This document shows, piece after piece, positions 9,371-18,507 of a DNA stretch of 64,000 nt (within the stretch, counting starts at the first letter, position 1; the number at the start of each line of letters is the position of its first letter). Location of the stretch: positions 1 to 64,000 of the forward strand of contig NZ_MAST01000012.1 of the NCBI RefSeq assembly GCF_001758225.1, in the 5' to 3' direction. The notes beneath the pieces were generated by a model, which ran no database searches, was not told where the DNA came from, and saw nothing but the letters and a program-made list of their open reading frames with translations. The position numbers and the translations under genes are program-made. Origin of the DNA: Humibacillus sp. DSM 29435 (GTDB lineage: Bacteria > Actinomycetota > Actinomycetes > Actinomycetales > Dermatophilaceae).

Positions 9371-9886
9371 TCAGCCCACCTGGTGCAGCCAGCGCACCGG
9401 GGCGCCGTCTCCGGCGTACCGGAACGGCTCCAGCTCGTCGTCCCAGGGGGCGCCGAGCAACAGGTCGATCTCGTCCTGCAGAGCGAGCACGTCGCCCTTG
9501 GTGCGGGCGATGGCCTCTCGCAACCGGTCCTCCTGCACGACGGCATCCCCCGAGACGGAGGTCATCGTGTGGTGGATGCCAAGGCTCGGGGTGTATGACC
9601 AACGGCCCCCGTCGGCGTGCGCAGACGGGTCCTCGGTCACCTCGTAGCGCAGACCGTCCCACCCACGAAGGGCGCTGGCGAGGTGAGCCCCGGTGCCGAC
9701 CGGGCCGCTCCAGCCCAGCTCGGCGCGCATCGACCTCGGCGCCACCGGTTGGGGCGACCACTCGAACGAGACCTGCTCACCGAGCACGGCCTCGACCGCC
9801 CAGGTGATGTGCGGGCAGAGCGCGGCGGGGGTCGCGTGAACGAACACGACCCCGCGCGTGGTGACACGCGACCTCACGGCAGACAT
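9371..9886 (-). CDS. DUF3145 protein
   Basis: 171-residue actinobacterial protein of unknown function, recognisable as DUF3145 from the N-terminal TTRGVVFVHATPAALCPHITWAVE and the C-terminal GDVLALQDEIDLLLGAPWDDELEPFRYAGDGAPVRWLHQVG. No membrane segment or signal peptide. The start at 9886 is fixed by AGGAGG 6 bases upstream; the open frame extends much further (to 10357), but that part is low-complexity read-through. The family commonly neighbours fab genes in actinobacteria, yet its role is not established. Confidence 0.85.
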   Translation of the reverse strand: MSAVRSRVTTRGVVFVHATPAALCPHITWAVEAVLGEQVSFEWSPQPVAPRSMRAELGWSGPVGTGAHLASALRGWDGLRYEVTEDPSAHADGGRWSYTPSLGIHHTMTSVSGDAVVQEDRLREAIARTKGDVLALQDEIDLLLGAPWDDELEPFRYAGDGAPVRWLHQVG

Positions 9887-10273
9887 CCGAACCTCCTGGG
9901 TGTGTGAGGGACGTCTTCCCCAACGACCTCTCACACCCGGGCCAGCCATACCACCGAACGATCTTCGCCGGCGTCCGCCCGAACTCTGAGCGGATGCCGC
10001 CGTGCCCACCGGAGCGGGCATGGGGCCCATTGTGCACCACGAGCCCCCGCGTGCACCAGAGGCACCATCAGTCACAGCGTCGGTACAACGGCTCGGTGGC
10101 AGCAGACACGGCCGACCAGGCGCCGGCCGCAACCGTCGGAAACGGCATCTCGGCAGTCCTGGTGGTCCACAATGGGTACAACGCCGGATCGCGGCCGGGC
10201 CCAGTGCGCCCGCCGGGGTCAGCGTCGGGCTCGAGGTGCGAGCCGGCAGCAGACCAAGGAGGTGTCGACCGTG
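9887..10273. other. 387-bp divergent intergenic region
   Basis: Region between the DUF3145 and alpha/beta hydrolase starts. It is somewhat less GC-biased than the flanks and holds open frames on both strands that lack ribosome sites or conserved content. A possible weak -10 (TACAAC near 10177) faces the hydrolase. I see no convincing gene, repeat or RNA. Confidence 0.5.
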
Positions 10274-11155
10274 ATGGGTCCGCAGACCATGTCCCTGCAC
10301 GGCAACGCCTTGAGCTACGTCGACAGCGGCAGCGGGGACGTCGTGCTCTTCGTGCACGGACTGCTCGGCTCACACCGCAACTGGCGCACGCTGATCGACC
10401 GCATCGACGACACGCACCGGGTCATCGTCCCCGACCTGTTCGGGCACGGGTCTTCAGCCAAGCCGCAGGGCGACTACTCCCTCGGCGCCCACGCCGGCAT
10501 GCTGCGCGATCTGATCGATGCCCTCGGCGTCGACAAGGTCACGCTCGTCGGCCACTCCCTGGGCGGCGGCATCTCGCTGCAGTTCTGCTACCTCTTCCCC
10601 GAGCGGGTCGAACGGCTCGTTCTCGTCGGCTCCGGCGGGCTGGGCCGTGAGGTCATCCCGGCCCTGCGGGCCGCCACCCTGCCGGGAGCCGAGTGGGTCC
10701 TTCCCCTCATCGCCTCCACCAGGGTGCGCGGTGGGGTCGAGACCATCGGACGCGGCCTTGCGCGGGTGGGTTGGCGAGCCAGCCACGACATGCGCGCTGC
10801 CTGGGAGGGGTTCACGGCGCTCAACGACGCCGACAGCCGACGCGCCTTCCTGGCCACCACCCGTGCCGTGATCGACCCGGGGGGGCAGAGTGTCACCGCA
10901 AAGGACTACCTGCCTGACCTCGCCGACCTGCCCGTGCTGGTCGTCTGGGGAACCAACGACATGGTCATCCCGGTCTCGCACGCCGAGCGGGCCAGGGAAG
11001 CGATTCCCGGGTGTCGCGTCGAGCTGTTCGACGGGGCCGGACACTACCCGCACCTCGATGACCCCGACCGCTTCGCGATGCTGTTGCGCGACTTCATCGC
11101 TGTGACCGGGCCGGGCCAGGAAGAACCCGCCCCGAACACGAAAGCCGCAGGCTGA
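10274..11155 (+). CDS. Alpha/beta-fold hydrolase
   Basis: 293-residue cytosolic alpha/beta hydrolase of the epoxide hydrolase/esterase-like group. The nucleophile elbow GHSLGGG places Ser at 95; the acid is likely Asp229 (VVWGTNDMVIP) and the base His257 (GAGHYPHLDDP). The oxyanion HG motif is at FVHGLLG. ATG at 10274 is used; GTG at 10271 is equally compatible with the AAGGAGG at 10256-10262. Substrate cannot be deduced. It stands alone, convergent with a Rieske protein. Confidence 0.85.
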   Translation: MGPQTMSLHGNALSYVDSGSGDVVLFVHGLLGSHRNWRTLIDRIDDTHRVIVPDLFGHGSSAKPQGDYSLGAHAGMLRDLIDALGVDKVTLVGHSLGGGISLQFCYLFPERVERLVLVGSGGLGREVIPALRAATLPGAEWVLPLIASTRVRGGVETIGRGLARVGWRASHDMRAAWEGFTALNDADSRRAFLATTRAVIDPGGQSVTAKDYLPDLADLPVLVVWGTNDMVIPVSHAERAREAIPGCRVELFDGAGHYPHLDDPDRFAMLLRDFIAVTGPGQEEPAPNTKAAG

Positions 11156-11198
11156 CCGAGCGGTTGGTTCGGCTCGCCACCGGGCCGCGGGGCCGCAG

Positions 11199-11537
11199 TC
11201 AGGCGGCCGGCACCCCCACGAAGAGGAACACGTCGTCATCGCGCACCTCGACCTTGTGGGTGCGCACCGGCTTGGTGGCCGGCAGGCACTGTGGCACCCC
11301 GTCGGCCAGGCAGAACCGAGTCGCGTGGAGCGGACACTCGACCTCGCCGGCCTCGACCCACCCCTCGGAGAGGCTGGCGTCCTCGTGGGAGCAGGTGTCA
11401 TCGAGCGCGTAGTACGTGCCGTCGTCGTCGCGAAAGAGCGAGATCGGCTCAGCCGACCCGGTCAGCTCCATCGGAAGCAGCAGGGCCTCCCCCGGCTCGA
11501 CATCGCCCACCGCGGCGGCGCGGATTCCCTCGCTCAT
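11199..11537 (-). CDS. Rieske [2Fe-2S] ferredoxin-like protein
   Basis: 112-residue soluble single-domain Rieske protein. Cluster ligands are Cys49 and His51 (TCSHEDASL) and Cys68 and His71 (CPLHATRF), the classical C-X-H...C-X2-H pattern. This size matches the small electron-transfer ferredoxins that serve aromatic-ring dioxygenases, or SUF-linked Rieske proteins; no oxygenase or suf genes are adjacent, so the partner is unknown. ATG at 11537 follows GGAGGAG and is preferred to the in-frame ATG 7 codons upstream. Confidence 0.88.
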   Translation of the reverse strand: MSEGIRAAAVGDVEPGEALLLPMELTGSAEPISLFRDDDGTYYALDDTCSHEDASLSEGWVEAGEVECPLHATRFCLADGVPQCLPATKPVRTHKVEVRDDDVFLFVGVPAA

Positions 11538-11658
11538 CTGGCTCCTCCCGTGCATCACGTGCCCGCTCAGGGCTCTCGTGCGAGCCTAGGCGATCCAGGG
11601 CAGGGCGCGGGCCCCGGCTAGGATCATCGCGTCCTGGCGCGAGGTCGGCGTGAGGTCA

Positions 11659-11735
11659 GGGGCAGTAGCTCAGCCGGTCAGAGCAGCGGACTCATAATCC
11701 GTCGGTCCAGGGTTCAAGCCCCTGCTGCCCCACCA
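11659..11735 (+). tRNA. tRNA with CAU anticodon (elongator tRNA-Met most likely; tRNA-Ile2 possible)
   Basis: Full cloverleaf. Acceptor GGGGCAG (11659-11665) pairs with CTGCCCC (11725-11731), discriminator A, and the CCA end is encoded (11733-11735). The anticodon stem GCGGA/TCCGT holds the loop CTCATAA with anticodon CAT; the T arm carries GGTTCAAGCC. The paired G1-C72 excludes the initiator tRNA. CAU is shared by elongator Met and lysidine-modified Ile tRNAs, and sequence alone does not settle this. Confidence 0.93.
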
Positions 11736-11757
11736 GTACCACGCAGCAGTATCTCAC

Positions 11758-11786
11758 TTGGGTCCCTTTTGTGGCACTCATACTAT
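11758..11786 (+). promoter_or_regulatory. Sigma70-type promoter for the S8 protease gene
   Basis: -35 TTGGGT (11758-11763) and -10 TACTAT (11781-11786) with an ideal 17-bp spacer, directly after the tRNA and in a locally AT-richer stretch. The predicted transcript start near 11793 gives a leader of about 35 bases to the ATG at 11828. Confidence 0.65.
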
Positions 11787-11827
11787 TTGGGCGCGCGAAG
11801 ACGCATTTGTTCAGGTAAGTGTGTTTC

Positions 11828-14719
11828 ATGCATTCGAACACGCGCCGTTCGGCGCCTCAGGGGTTCACCAAGATGCGTTCCGTACGTGGCGCCATGACCT
11901 TCGTCGTGGTAGCCGCCATGTCACTACCACTCACCGCGGCCGCTCTCACGCCGCCTGACCGACCTGTCGCCCGCCCGGTCGTCTTGCCGGGCCAGATGCC
12001 CGCCACCAGCTCGGCCCAGATCGCCGCACTCCAGAAGATCAAGTCCTCGCTCACCGGGGCCGAGCGCAAGCTCGACAGCCGGCTGGCCGTCTCGCTGCGG
12101 GCGCGCAGCAACGGCGCCCTGCGTGCCGCCCTGCCCGCCCTCGACGCGGCGTCGGCGACCAAGGGCGCCACGGTCGCGGTCGACATCGACGTCAGCACGG
12201 TCACCGACTCGCTGCTCGCCCGCCTGCGCGCGACCGGGGCGAGCGTCGTCTACTCCTCGCCGACCGTGCGCTCGGTACGGGCGAACGTTCCGCCCGACGC
12301 GCTCACCACCGTGGCGGGCTGGAAGGAGGTGCGTTCGGTTCGTGAGGCCGGCGGCGCGATGACCAGCGATGACGACCGCCGAGCCCCGGGCCGCATGGTC
12401 GACCCGAACAGTGCGACGTCGGAGAAGCAGCAGCGCACCGCGCGCGTGGAGGCCGCCCTGAAGAGGGCGCTCAAACCCACGACCAACAAGCTGGCCGCCG
12501 GCTCGGTCACCTCCGAGGGCGACAAGGCGCACGCCGCCGACACCGCTCGCCAGCGGTTCAAGGTGACCGGCACCGGCGTCAAGGTGTGCGCTCTCTCTGA
12601 CGGCGTCGACTCGCTGGCCGCCTCGATCGCCTCGGGCGATCTGCCCCCGGTCGACGTGCTGCCGGGGCAGGAGGGTAGCGGCGACGAGGGCACCGCGATG
12701 CTCGAGATCATCCACGACCTCGCCCCTAACGCCGAGCTGGGCTTCGCCAGTGCGTTCATCAGCGAGGCCTCCTTCGCCGACAACATCCGGGCCCTGCGCT
12801 CGCAGGCCGACTGCGACATCATCGTCGACGACGTCCTCTACTACGCCGAGTCGCCGTTCCAGGACGGCCCCGTCGCCCAGGCGGTCAACACCGTGACCGA
12901 CGACGGTGCGCTCTACTTCAGCTCGGCCGGCAACGAGGGCAACGTCATCGACGGCACCTCAGGCAACTACGAGGGCGACTTCGTCTCCTCCGGTCAGGGC
13001 GTCGGCAAGTTCGCGGGTACGGCTCACGACTTCGACCCCGGCCCCGGGGTGCAGGTGTTCGAGCCGCTGTCCGACGAGAGCTCCGGCGTCGTGGTGCCGC
13101 TGTTCTGGGCGAACCCGCTGGGGGCGGCCACCGACGACTACGACCTCTACCTGTTCGACTCGGCCGGCAACGTCACCGACTTCTCGCAGCAGGTGCAGAA
13201 CGGCACCCAGGACCCCTTCGAGATCCTCCAGACCGGGTTCGGAGCCGGACAGCGGCTCGCCGTGGTCAAGTTCTCCGGCGCCGACCGCTACTTCCAGCTG
13301 TCTGCGTTCCGAGGTCGCTACTCCGACTCCGCCGACGGCCTCAAGGCCTACGTCACCCCCGGCATGACCCGCGGTCACTCGGCCACGGTCAACGCCTTCA
13401 GCACCGCGGCAGCGCCCGCCGCCGACCCCCTGCCCTTCGCCCTGGAGACCGGCGACCCACCGAACCCCTCGGGACCGTTCCCGAACGCGTTCACCCGCAA
13501 CCAGCTGCCGGAGCGGTTCACCTCCGACGGCCCCCGCCGGGTCTTCTTCCAGGCCGACGGCACCCCGTACACGCCGGGTAACACCAGCTCGACCGGTGGC
13601 GTCGTGCGCCAGAAGCCCGACATCACCGCGGCCGACGGGGTGTCGACCACGGTGCCCGGCTTCTCGCCCTTCTTCGGCACCTCGGCGGCCGCTCCGCACG
13701 CGGCCGCTCTGGCCGCGCTGGTGCTGTCGGGCAACCCCCGCATCTCGCTGGCAAGCGTGCGCAGCGCGCTGACGTCAACCGCGATCGACCTCGCTCCCGC
13801 CGGGGTCGACAACCGCACCGGCCACGGTGTGGTGCTCGCCACGAGGCTCCTGCGGCAGACCGGGGCCACCCCGCAACCGCTCGTCAGGGCGGGCCAGGCC
13901 ACGGTGGCCCCCGCCGGTGACGGAGACCCGTACCTCGAGCCGGGTGAGAGCGGTGTGCTCACGCTGCCGGTCACCAACGTCGGCGACGGGCGGGCGACCT
14001 CGGTCAGTGCCCGGCTCAGCTCCGACGACCCCCAGGTCACGATCACGCCGGCGTCACGCGGTTACGGCGCCATCGCTGCGGGGGCCACGACGTCGCGGAC
14101 GTTCACAATCACGCTGGCCGCCGACTACCCGCTGGGCAAACCGATCTCCGTCGCTGCGCAGGTCGCCTTCGTCGGCATCCTGTCGCCGACGACGGAGACC
14201 GTCGCACTCCAGTCAGGCCAGCCGGCATCCTCGCCCACGGCCTACTCGTACACCGGTCCGCCGGTTGCGATCCCCGACAGTGACGAGGCCGGAGCCTCCG
14301 TCACCATCCCGGTGGCCGGCTCGGAGTACGCGTCCGCGATCACGTTCTCGGTCGACGGAACGACGTGCTCGACCGACATCGGGTCGACGGCGGTGGGCAT
14401 CGACCACACCTGGGTCGGCGATCTCACCGGCACGCTGACCTCGCCGTCAGGCGCGACAGCGACCGTGTTCAGTCGCAACGGCGGCTCGGGCAACAACCTG
14501 TGCCAGGTCGTCTTCGACGACAGTGCCGCCACCAGCATCACGTCGGTCCTGTCGAGCGACGCCCCGTTCACCGGCACGTGGAAACCGGTCAGCCCGCTCT
14601 CGTCCCTGCTGTCCGCCCCGGCGAACGGTGACTGGACCTTCACTTTCACCGACGGGGCCTTTGGGGACACGGGCACGGTTCGGGCGGTGACCCTCAACCT
14701 CACCGGGTACGTGCAGTAG
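11828..14719 (+). CDS. Secreted S8-like (subtilisin-fold) protease with Glu in the His position and a C-terminal P-domain
   Basis: 963-residue exported protein. The signal peptide is around residues 15-45 (MTFVVVAAMSLPLTAAALTPP). A 200-residue propeptide-like part precedes an S8 core: Asp258 in CALSDGVD, oxyanion Asn369 in SSAGNEGN and Ser619 in FFGTSAAAPH. The block aligned with the catalytic-His motif HGT reads DEGTAML, with Glu287 in the His place. About 180 extra residues, probably a beta-sandwich, sit between the Asn and Ser blocks. A CARDB-like stretch (around 690-785) and a proprotein-convertase P-domain (WVGDLTGTLTSPSG...NGDWTFTF) complete it. No propeptidase partner is nearby. The upstream GTG at 11819 and the downstream ATG at 11873 are alternative starts. 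Confidence 0.82.
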   Translation: MHSNTRRSAPQGFTKMRSVRGAMTFVVVAAMSLPLTAAALTPPDRPVARPVVLPGQMPATSSAQIAALQKIKSSLTGAERKLDSRLAVSLRARSNGALRAALPALDAASATKGATVAVDIDVSTVTDSLLARLRATGASVVYSSPTVRSVRANVPPDALTTVAGWKEVRSVREAGGAMTSDDDRRAPGRMVDPNSATSEKQQRTARVEAALKRALKPTTNKLAAGSVTSEGDKAHAADTARQRFKVTGTGVKVCALSDGVDSLAASIASGDLPPVDVLPGQEGSGDEGTAMLEIIHDLAPNAELGFASAFISEASFADNIRALRSQADCDIIVDDVLYYAESPFQDGPVAQAVNTVTDDGALYFSSAGNEGNVIDGTSGNYEGDFVSSGQGVGKFAGTAHDFDPGPGVQVFEPLSDESSGVVVPLFWANPLGAATDDYDLYLFDSAGNVTDFSQQVQNGTQDPFEILQTGFGAGQRLAVVKFSGADRYFQLSAFRGRYSDSADGLKAYVTPGMTRGHSATVNAFSTAAAPAADPLPFALETGDPPNPSGPFPNAFTRNQLPERFTSDGPRRVFFQADGTPYTPGNTSSTGGVVRQKPDITAADGVSTTVPGFSPFFGTSAAAPHAAALAALVLSGNPRISLASVRSALTSTAIDLAPAGVDNRTGHGVVLATRLLRQTGATPQPLVRAGQATVAPAGDGDPYLEPGESGVLTLPVTNVGDGRATSVSARLSSDDPQVTITPASRGYGAIAAGATTSRTFTITLAADYPLGKPISVAAQVAFVGILSPTTETVALQSGQPASSPTAYSYTGPPVAIPDSDEAGASVTIPVAGSEYASAITFSVDGTTCSTDIGSTAVGIDHTWVGDLTGTLTSPSGATATVFSRNGGSGNNLCQVVFDDSAATSITSVLSSDAPFTGTWKPVSPLSSLLSAPANGDWTFTFTDGAFGDTGTVRAVTLNLTGYVQ

Positions 14720-14736
14720 CACCACGCACCAACGCT

Positions 14737-14764
14737 GGCCCCGGTCGCTCTCGCGGCCGGGGCC
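14737..14764 (+). terminator. Hairpin terminator after the S8 protease
   Basis: GGCCCCGG (14737-14744) pairs perfectly with CCGGGGCC (14757-14764) around a 12-base loop, 17 bp after the stop and before the convergent GH15 gene. Confidence 0.6.
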
Positions 14765-14813
14765 GGCGGCGTCCGGTGGACTCTGTAGGCGGTACGTGGG
14801 CGGTTGCGACCGG

Positions 14814-16706
14814 TCAGTCGTCGCGGTCGTCGGCCTCCATGGCGCGTTCGGCCGCCATGATGTGCAGCACGGCGTTGATCAGCCCGAGATGGGTGAAGGC
14901 CTGCGGGAAGTTGCCGAGGTGCCGGCCGCTCTCGGCGTCGAGCTCCTCGGCGTAGAGCCCCAGCGGGCTGGCCATGCGCAAGAGCTTCTCGCACAGGTGG
15001 CGCGCCTTGTCGACCTCGCCGATGAGCGCCCAGGCGCTGACCAGCCAGAACGAGCAGATGGTGAAGGTGCCCTCCTCGCCCGACAGCCCGTCGTCGGTCG
15101 ACTCCACCCGATAGCGCAGCACCAGCCCGTCGTGGGTCAGCTCCTCGGCGATCGCGTGAACGGTCGCGACGAGGCGCGGGTCGTCGTAGGGCAGGAAGCC
15201 GACCAGCGGGATGAGCAGCGCTGAGGCGTCGAGCCCGGACGTGGCGTAGTGCTGCACGAACACTCCGCGGTCGTCGACACCGTGCTGCAGTACGTCGTTC
15301 TTGATCTCGTCGGCTTCACGCTGCCAGCCGGCCGCCCGATCGTCCTGGCCTCGAGAACGGGCGAGCCTGGCCCCCCGGTCGACCGCCACCCAGCACATCA
15401 CCTTGGATGCCGTGAAGTGCTGGGGCTTGCCGCGCACCTCCCAGATGCCCCGGTCGGGTTCGCGCCAGTTCTTGATGGCGTCGTCGACGAAGCGGCAGAG
15501 GATGGTCCACATCCGGTCGTCCAGCCGGTCGCTGCCGCGGGTGTGTAGATAGACGGTGTCGAGCAGGGCGCCCCAGACGTCGTGCTGCTTCTGGTCGAAG
15601 GCCCCGTTGCCGATGCGCACCGGTCGCGACCGCTCGTAGCCCTCGAGGTGGTCGAGGGTGCCCTCGGTGAGCTGTCGCTCCCCGTCGATGCCGTACATGA
15701 TCTGCAGGTCGTCACCGGTGCCCGTGACGTCGGCGATGAAGGAGAAGAAGTCGTCGGCCTCCCAGTCGAAGCCGAGGCGGTCCATGGCCCAGAGGGTGAG
15801 GGTCGAGTCGCGGATCCATGTGTAGCGGTAGTCCCAGTTCCGTTCTCCCCCGGGGTCTTCGGGCAAAGAGGTGGTGGCCGCGGCGACCAGCGCACCCGAC
15901 GGCGCGTACGTCAGGCCCTTGAGGGTGAGGGCGCTTCGCTCGAGGTACTCGCGCCATGGGTGGTCGGGGAAGCGTCCGCGAGCAAGCCAGTGCTGCCAGT
16001 GGTGAGCGGTCCACACCTGCCGGTTGTAGGCCCCCTCGTAGGTCGTCGGGGGCTCGTGCTCACTCCATGACAGCGCCACGAAGCGGGTGTCGCCTTCCTT
16101 GACGAGCGTGCGTGCGACGGCGCGACCACCCTCGAACCCGACCCGTAGGTCGGTCGTGAGACGCAGCACCGGGTCGTCGTCACCGCCTCGGGCGGAGGCG
16201 TCGGAGTAGCCCTCGCCGTTGTACTGCCACGCGGCCGGTGTGCGCCCGTAGTCGAACACGGGGCTGCAGTCGAGCGAGACCTGCACCTCTCCGTCGACAC
16301 ATCGGACCGTACGGAGCAGCACGTGGTCGCAGTCGTAGTCGGTCGGGGCACGCCGGTGGCTGGCGGACCGTTCGGCGTCGTGGTGCCACGGCCCGATCAG
16401 CAGCGCGTCGCGCACGATGATCCAGCCGGTCGGGGTGCCCCATGACGTCTCGAGGATCATCGTGCCGGGAAGATAACGCCGCGCTGCCGGCACGCGCACG
16501 TCGGCCGGCCCGAGCCGGAAGCCACCCGCGTCGCGGTCGAGGATCGAGCCGAACACGCTGGGGCCGTCCATCCGGGGCAGGCACATCCACTCGACGTTGC
16601 CGCTCGGAGCCACCAGGGCGGTCACCTCGCAGTCAGACAGGAAGCCGTAGTCGGCAATGGGGGGGTAGGTGGAGCTCCTCCGGGTGTGCCCGGTGCCAGC
16701 AGCCAT
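14814..16706 (-). CDS. Glycoside hydrolase family 15 protein (trehalase/glucoamylase-like)
   Basis: 630-residue cytosolic enzyme with the two-part GH15 layout: an N-terminal beta-sandwich (YPPIADYGFLSDC..ALVAPSGNVEWMCLPRMD) and a C-terminal (alpha/alpha)6 barrel. Barrel signatures include GGERNWDYRYTWIRDS. The presumed general acid Glu is in IWEVRGKPQHFTASKVMCW, and the base Glu is in LYAEELDAESGRHLGNFPQAFTHL. Mycobacterial and archaeal members of this architecture hydrolyse trehalose, so trehalase is the best guess; glucoamylase activity cannot be excluded. ATG at 16706 has GGAGG upstream; the long open frame further 5' is spurious. A paralogue lies at 22655-24481. Confidence 0.88.
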   Translation of the reverse strand: MAAGTGHTRRSSTYPPIADYGFLSDCEVTALVAPSGNVEWMCLPRMDGPSVFGSILDRDAGGFRLGPADVRVPAARRYLPGTMILETSWGTPTGWIIVRDALLIGPWHHDAERSASHRRAPTDYDCDHVLLRTVRCVDGEVQVSLDCSPVFDYGRTPAAWQYNGEGYSDASARGGDDDPVLRLTTDLRVGFEGGRAVARTLVKEGDTRFVALSWSEHEPPTTYEGAYNRQVWTAHHWQHWLARGRFPDHPWREYLERSALTLKGLTYAPSGALVAAATTSLPEDPGGERNWDYRYTWIRDSTLTLWAMDRLGFDWEADDFFSFIADVTGTGDDLQIMYGIDGERQLTEGTLDHLEGYERSRPVRIGNGAFDQKQHDVWGALLDTVYLHTRGSDRLDDRMWTILCRFVDDAIKNWREPDRGIWEVRGKPQHFTASKVMCWVAVDRGARLARSRGQDDRAAGWQREADEIKNDVLQHGVDDRGVFVQHYATSGLDASALLIPLVGFLPYDDPRLVATVHAIAEELTHDGLVLRYRVESTDDGLSGEEGTFTICSFWLVSAWALIGEVDKARHLCEKLLRMASPLGLYAEELDAESGRHLGNFPQAFTHLGLINAVLHIMAAERAMEADDRDD

Positions 16707-16926
16707 GCAGACCTCCGTCAACGATGCGCGGTGATGTCCGGTCAGGTGGTGCGATCCGGTCGTCGCAGTCTGGCCCCAAACAGCCGCCGCGTCGAGCAGA
16801 GCGGCAGGCCGTGGAGCTGCCCCAGCCGACACTCTGGTCACTCCCGTCCCGGTATCTGACAAAAGTTTCGCAACCACCGCGCGGCGGGCCCGGCCGAGAC
16901 CTATGGTTGGCAAATCGGAGGTCGAC

Positions 16927-18399
16927 GTGGCGCCGGGGGTCGGTGCACGTCGTCTTGCGAGCCGGGGGCGGCGATGCTCTCGGAACCAGTCGACCAGCCT
17001 CACCGGGAGTGACCTGCGGATGCAGGAAGCGAAGCAGTCCGAGCGAGATCTCGTCGTGCTCAACATCCGGCTCCGGGTTCGGGCCGCGCCTCTCGGCGCG
17101 CTGCTGCTCCTGTTCGCCCTGCTCCCGTTCCTGGCCGGTAGTGCCAGCCCGGCCCTCAGCCAGCAGAACGTCGTTCTCGCGGCGGGCACGCCCGAGGCGG
17201 TGGAGTCGGCGGCCGCCGCCATCGTGGCCGCCAACGACCAGATCACCCAGCAGCAGGCCCTGGTCGTCAGTGACGCGGCGGCCCTGGGCGGCGGGCAGAT
17301 CGTCTTTCCCGAGCTGGCTCTTCCGGGAACACCTGGCGCGCCTGCTGCCTTCGGATCCGACGGTGTCGTTGTGGCCGGCAGTGCCGGTCCGGAGTTCGGG
17401 AGCACCCTCCTTGCCGGGTCGATGGCTGGCTCGGTGGGCTTCATCCGCCCCGTCAACGCGCCCGAGACCTCCGGCTTCGGGCCTCGGATCCACCCACTGC
17501 TCGGCCGCGCCATGTTCCACACCGGCATCGACCTCGGAGCGGTGTGTCGTACGCCGATCAGGGCGGCGGCCGACGGAACGGTCGTGTACGCGTCGACGAC
17601 TCCCTCGTGGGGCAACCGCATCATCATCGCCCACTCCGCCACGCTCAAGACCGCCTACGGGCACCAGTCGAAGATGATCGCCAAGGTCGGCGACGTGGTG
17701 AAGCAGGGCCAGGTCATCGGGCTGGTCGGCACGACCGGCTGGTCGACCGGCTGCCACCTGCACTTCGACGTCATCGTCAACAACCACTACGTCGACCCCG
17801 CTCCCTACCTCGGCCTGGCCGGCACGCACGCCGCCGCGATCCCGTTCTACTCCCCGGCCCCGGGTCGCTCCGGCAGCTCGCCCAGCAAGCCGGTCGTGAA
17901 GAACCCCAACCCGCCGGTCATCGACGGCGACGTGCCGATTCCGCCCGCGCCGACCACGTCGACCGCAGCGCCGGCGGCCGAACCTTCCACCACGCCGACG
18001 AAACCGACCAAGACGCCGCCCCCCACCAGCACGACACCGCCGCCCGTCACCACCACGACGCCCAAGCCGTCGATGACCACGACGCCGCCGCCCGTCACCA
18101 CCACCACGACACCGCCCGTCACCACCACGACGCCGCCGCCCGTCACCACCACGACGACACCGCCCGTCACCACCACGACGGCGCCGCCCGTAACCACGTC
18201 GACCACCTCGTCTCCGACGCCGACGGAGTGTTCTTCGACAGAGACGCCCAGCCCTACGCCGACCACGGGTGACGGAGGCCAGGTCCCGACGCCCACCTGC
18301 ACGGTCTCGACGCCCCAGTCGGCTAAGTCCCCCGCCGCGACCGTGACGCAGGCCGCCGAGGCCGTGCTGGAGACGGCGTCGAACATCGTCGCCCGCTGA
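16927..18399 (+). CDS. Secreted M23-family (LytM) peptidase with Pro/Thr-rich tail
   Basis: 490-residue exported protein, probably a cell-wall hydrolase or a LytM-type regulator of one. The signal/anchor segment is APLGALLLLFALLPFLAGSASPALS (about 52-76). The M23 domain runs from about 175 to 285, with zinc-binding His and Asp in HTGIDLGA and the HLH motif in GCHLHFDV, so it looks catalytically complete. About 100 residues of PPPVTTTT-type repeats follow, then a short Ala-rich end. GTG at 16927 is chosen because TCGGAGG lies 5 bases upstream and a TATGGT -10 box (16902-16907) places the transcript start just before it; the ATG at 17020 is an alternative. Confidence 0.85.
   Translation: MAPGVGARRLASRGRRCSRNQSTSLTGSDLRMQEAKQSERDLVVLNIRLRVRAAPLGALLLLFALLPFLAGSASPALSQQNVVLAAGTPEAVESAAAAIVAANDQITQQQALVVSDAAALGGGQIVFPELALPGTPGAPAAFGSDGVVVAGSAGPEFGSTLLAGSMAGSVGFIRPVNAPETSGFGPRIHPLLGRAMFHTGIDLGAVCRTPIRAAADGTVVYASTTPSWGNRIIIAHSATLKTAYGHQSKMIAKVGDVVKQGQVIGLVGTTGWSTGCHLHFDVIVNNHYVDPAPYLGLAGTHAAAIPFYSPAPGRSGSSPSKPVVKNPNPPVIDGDVPIPPAPTTSTAAPAAEPSTTPTKPTKTPPPTSTTPPPVTTTTPKPSMTTTPPPVTTTTTPPVTTTTPPPVTTTTTPPVTTTTAPPVTTSTTSSPTPTECSSTETPSPTPTTGDGGQVPTPTCTVSTPQSAKSPAATVTQAAEAVLETASNIVAR
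18029..18203 (+). repeat. In-frame Pro/Thr repeat within the M23 peptidase gene
   Basis: Tandem degenerate units of about 27-33 bp of the type CCGCCCGTCACCACCACGAC encode PPPVTTTT repeats. They form an extended wall-spanning linker and are prone to copy-number change by slippage or recombination. Confidence 0.8.
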
Positions 18400-18507
18400 G
18401 CGGCATCCACTGCCTGGCCGGCCTGCCGGGTGACGGCTCGCTCACGATTCGGCTTCGCTGTGCCCGCAATCCCGCTTGAGGCCCCTGTGACCTAGTAGGT
18501 TGCCCGC

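Noticed and set aside
9904-10650. Plus-strand open frame across the DUF3145/hydrolase gap
   Set aside because: Runs through the hydrolase gene in another frame and lacks any start signal; treated as non-coding before 10274.
11659-11735. tRNA-Met next to the S8 protease as a phage attachment site
   Set aside because: The neighbouring S8 protease gene has no integrase beside it and no repeated tRNA 3' end was seen in the window.
14814-17648. Extension of the first GH15 frame to 944 codons
   Set aside because: The part beyond 16706 overlaps the M23 gene antisense and is low-complexity; a ribosome site supports 16706.
18029-18203. Possible CRISPR-like array
   Set aside because: The repeats are contiguous, degenerate and in frame, coding a Pro/Thr linker, with no spacers.
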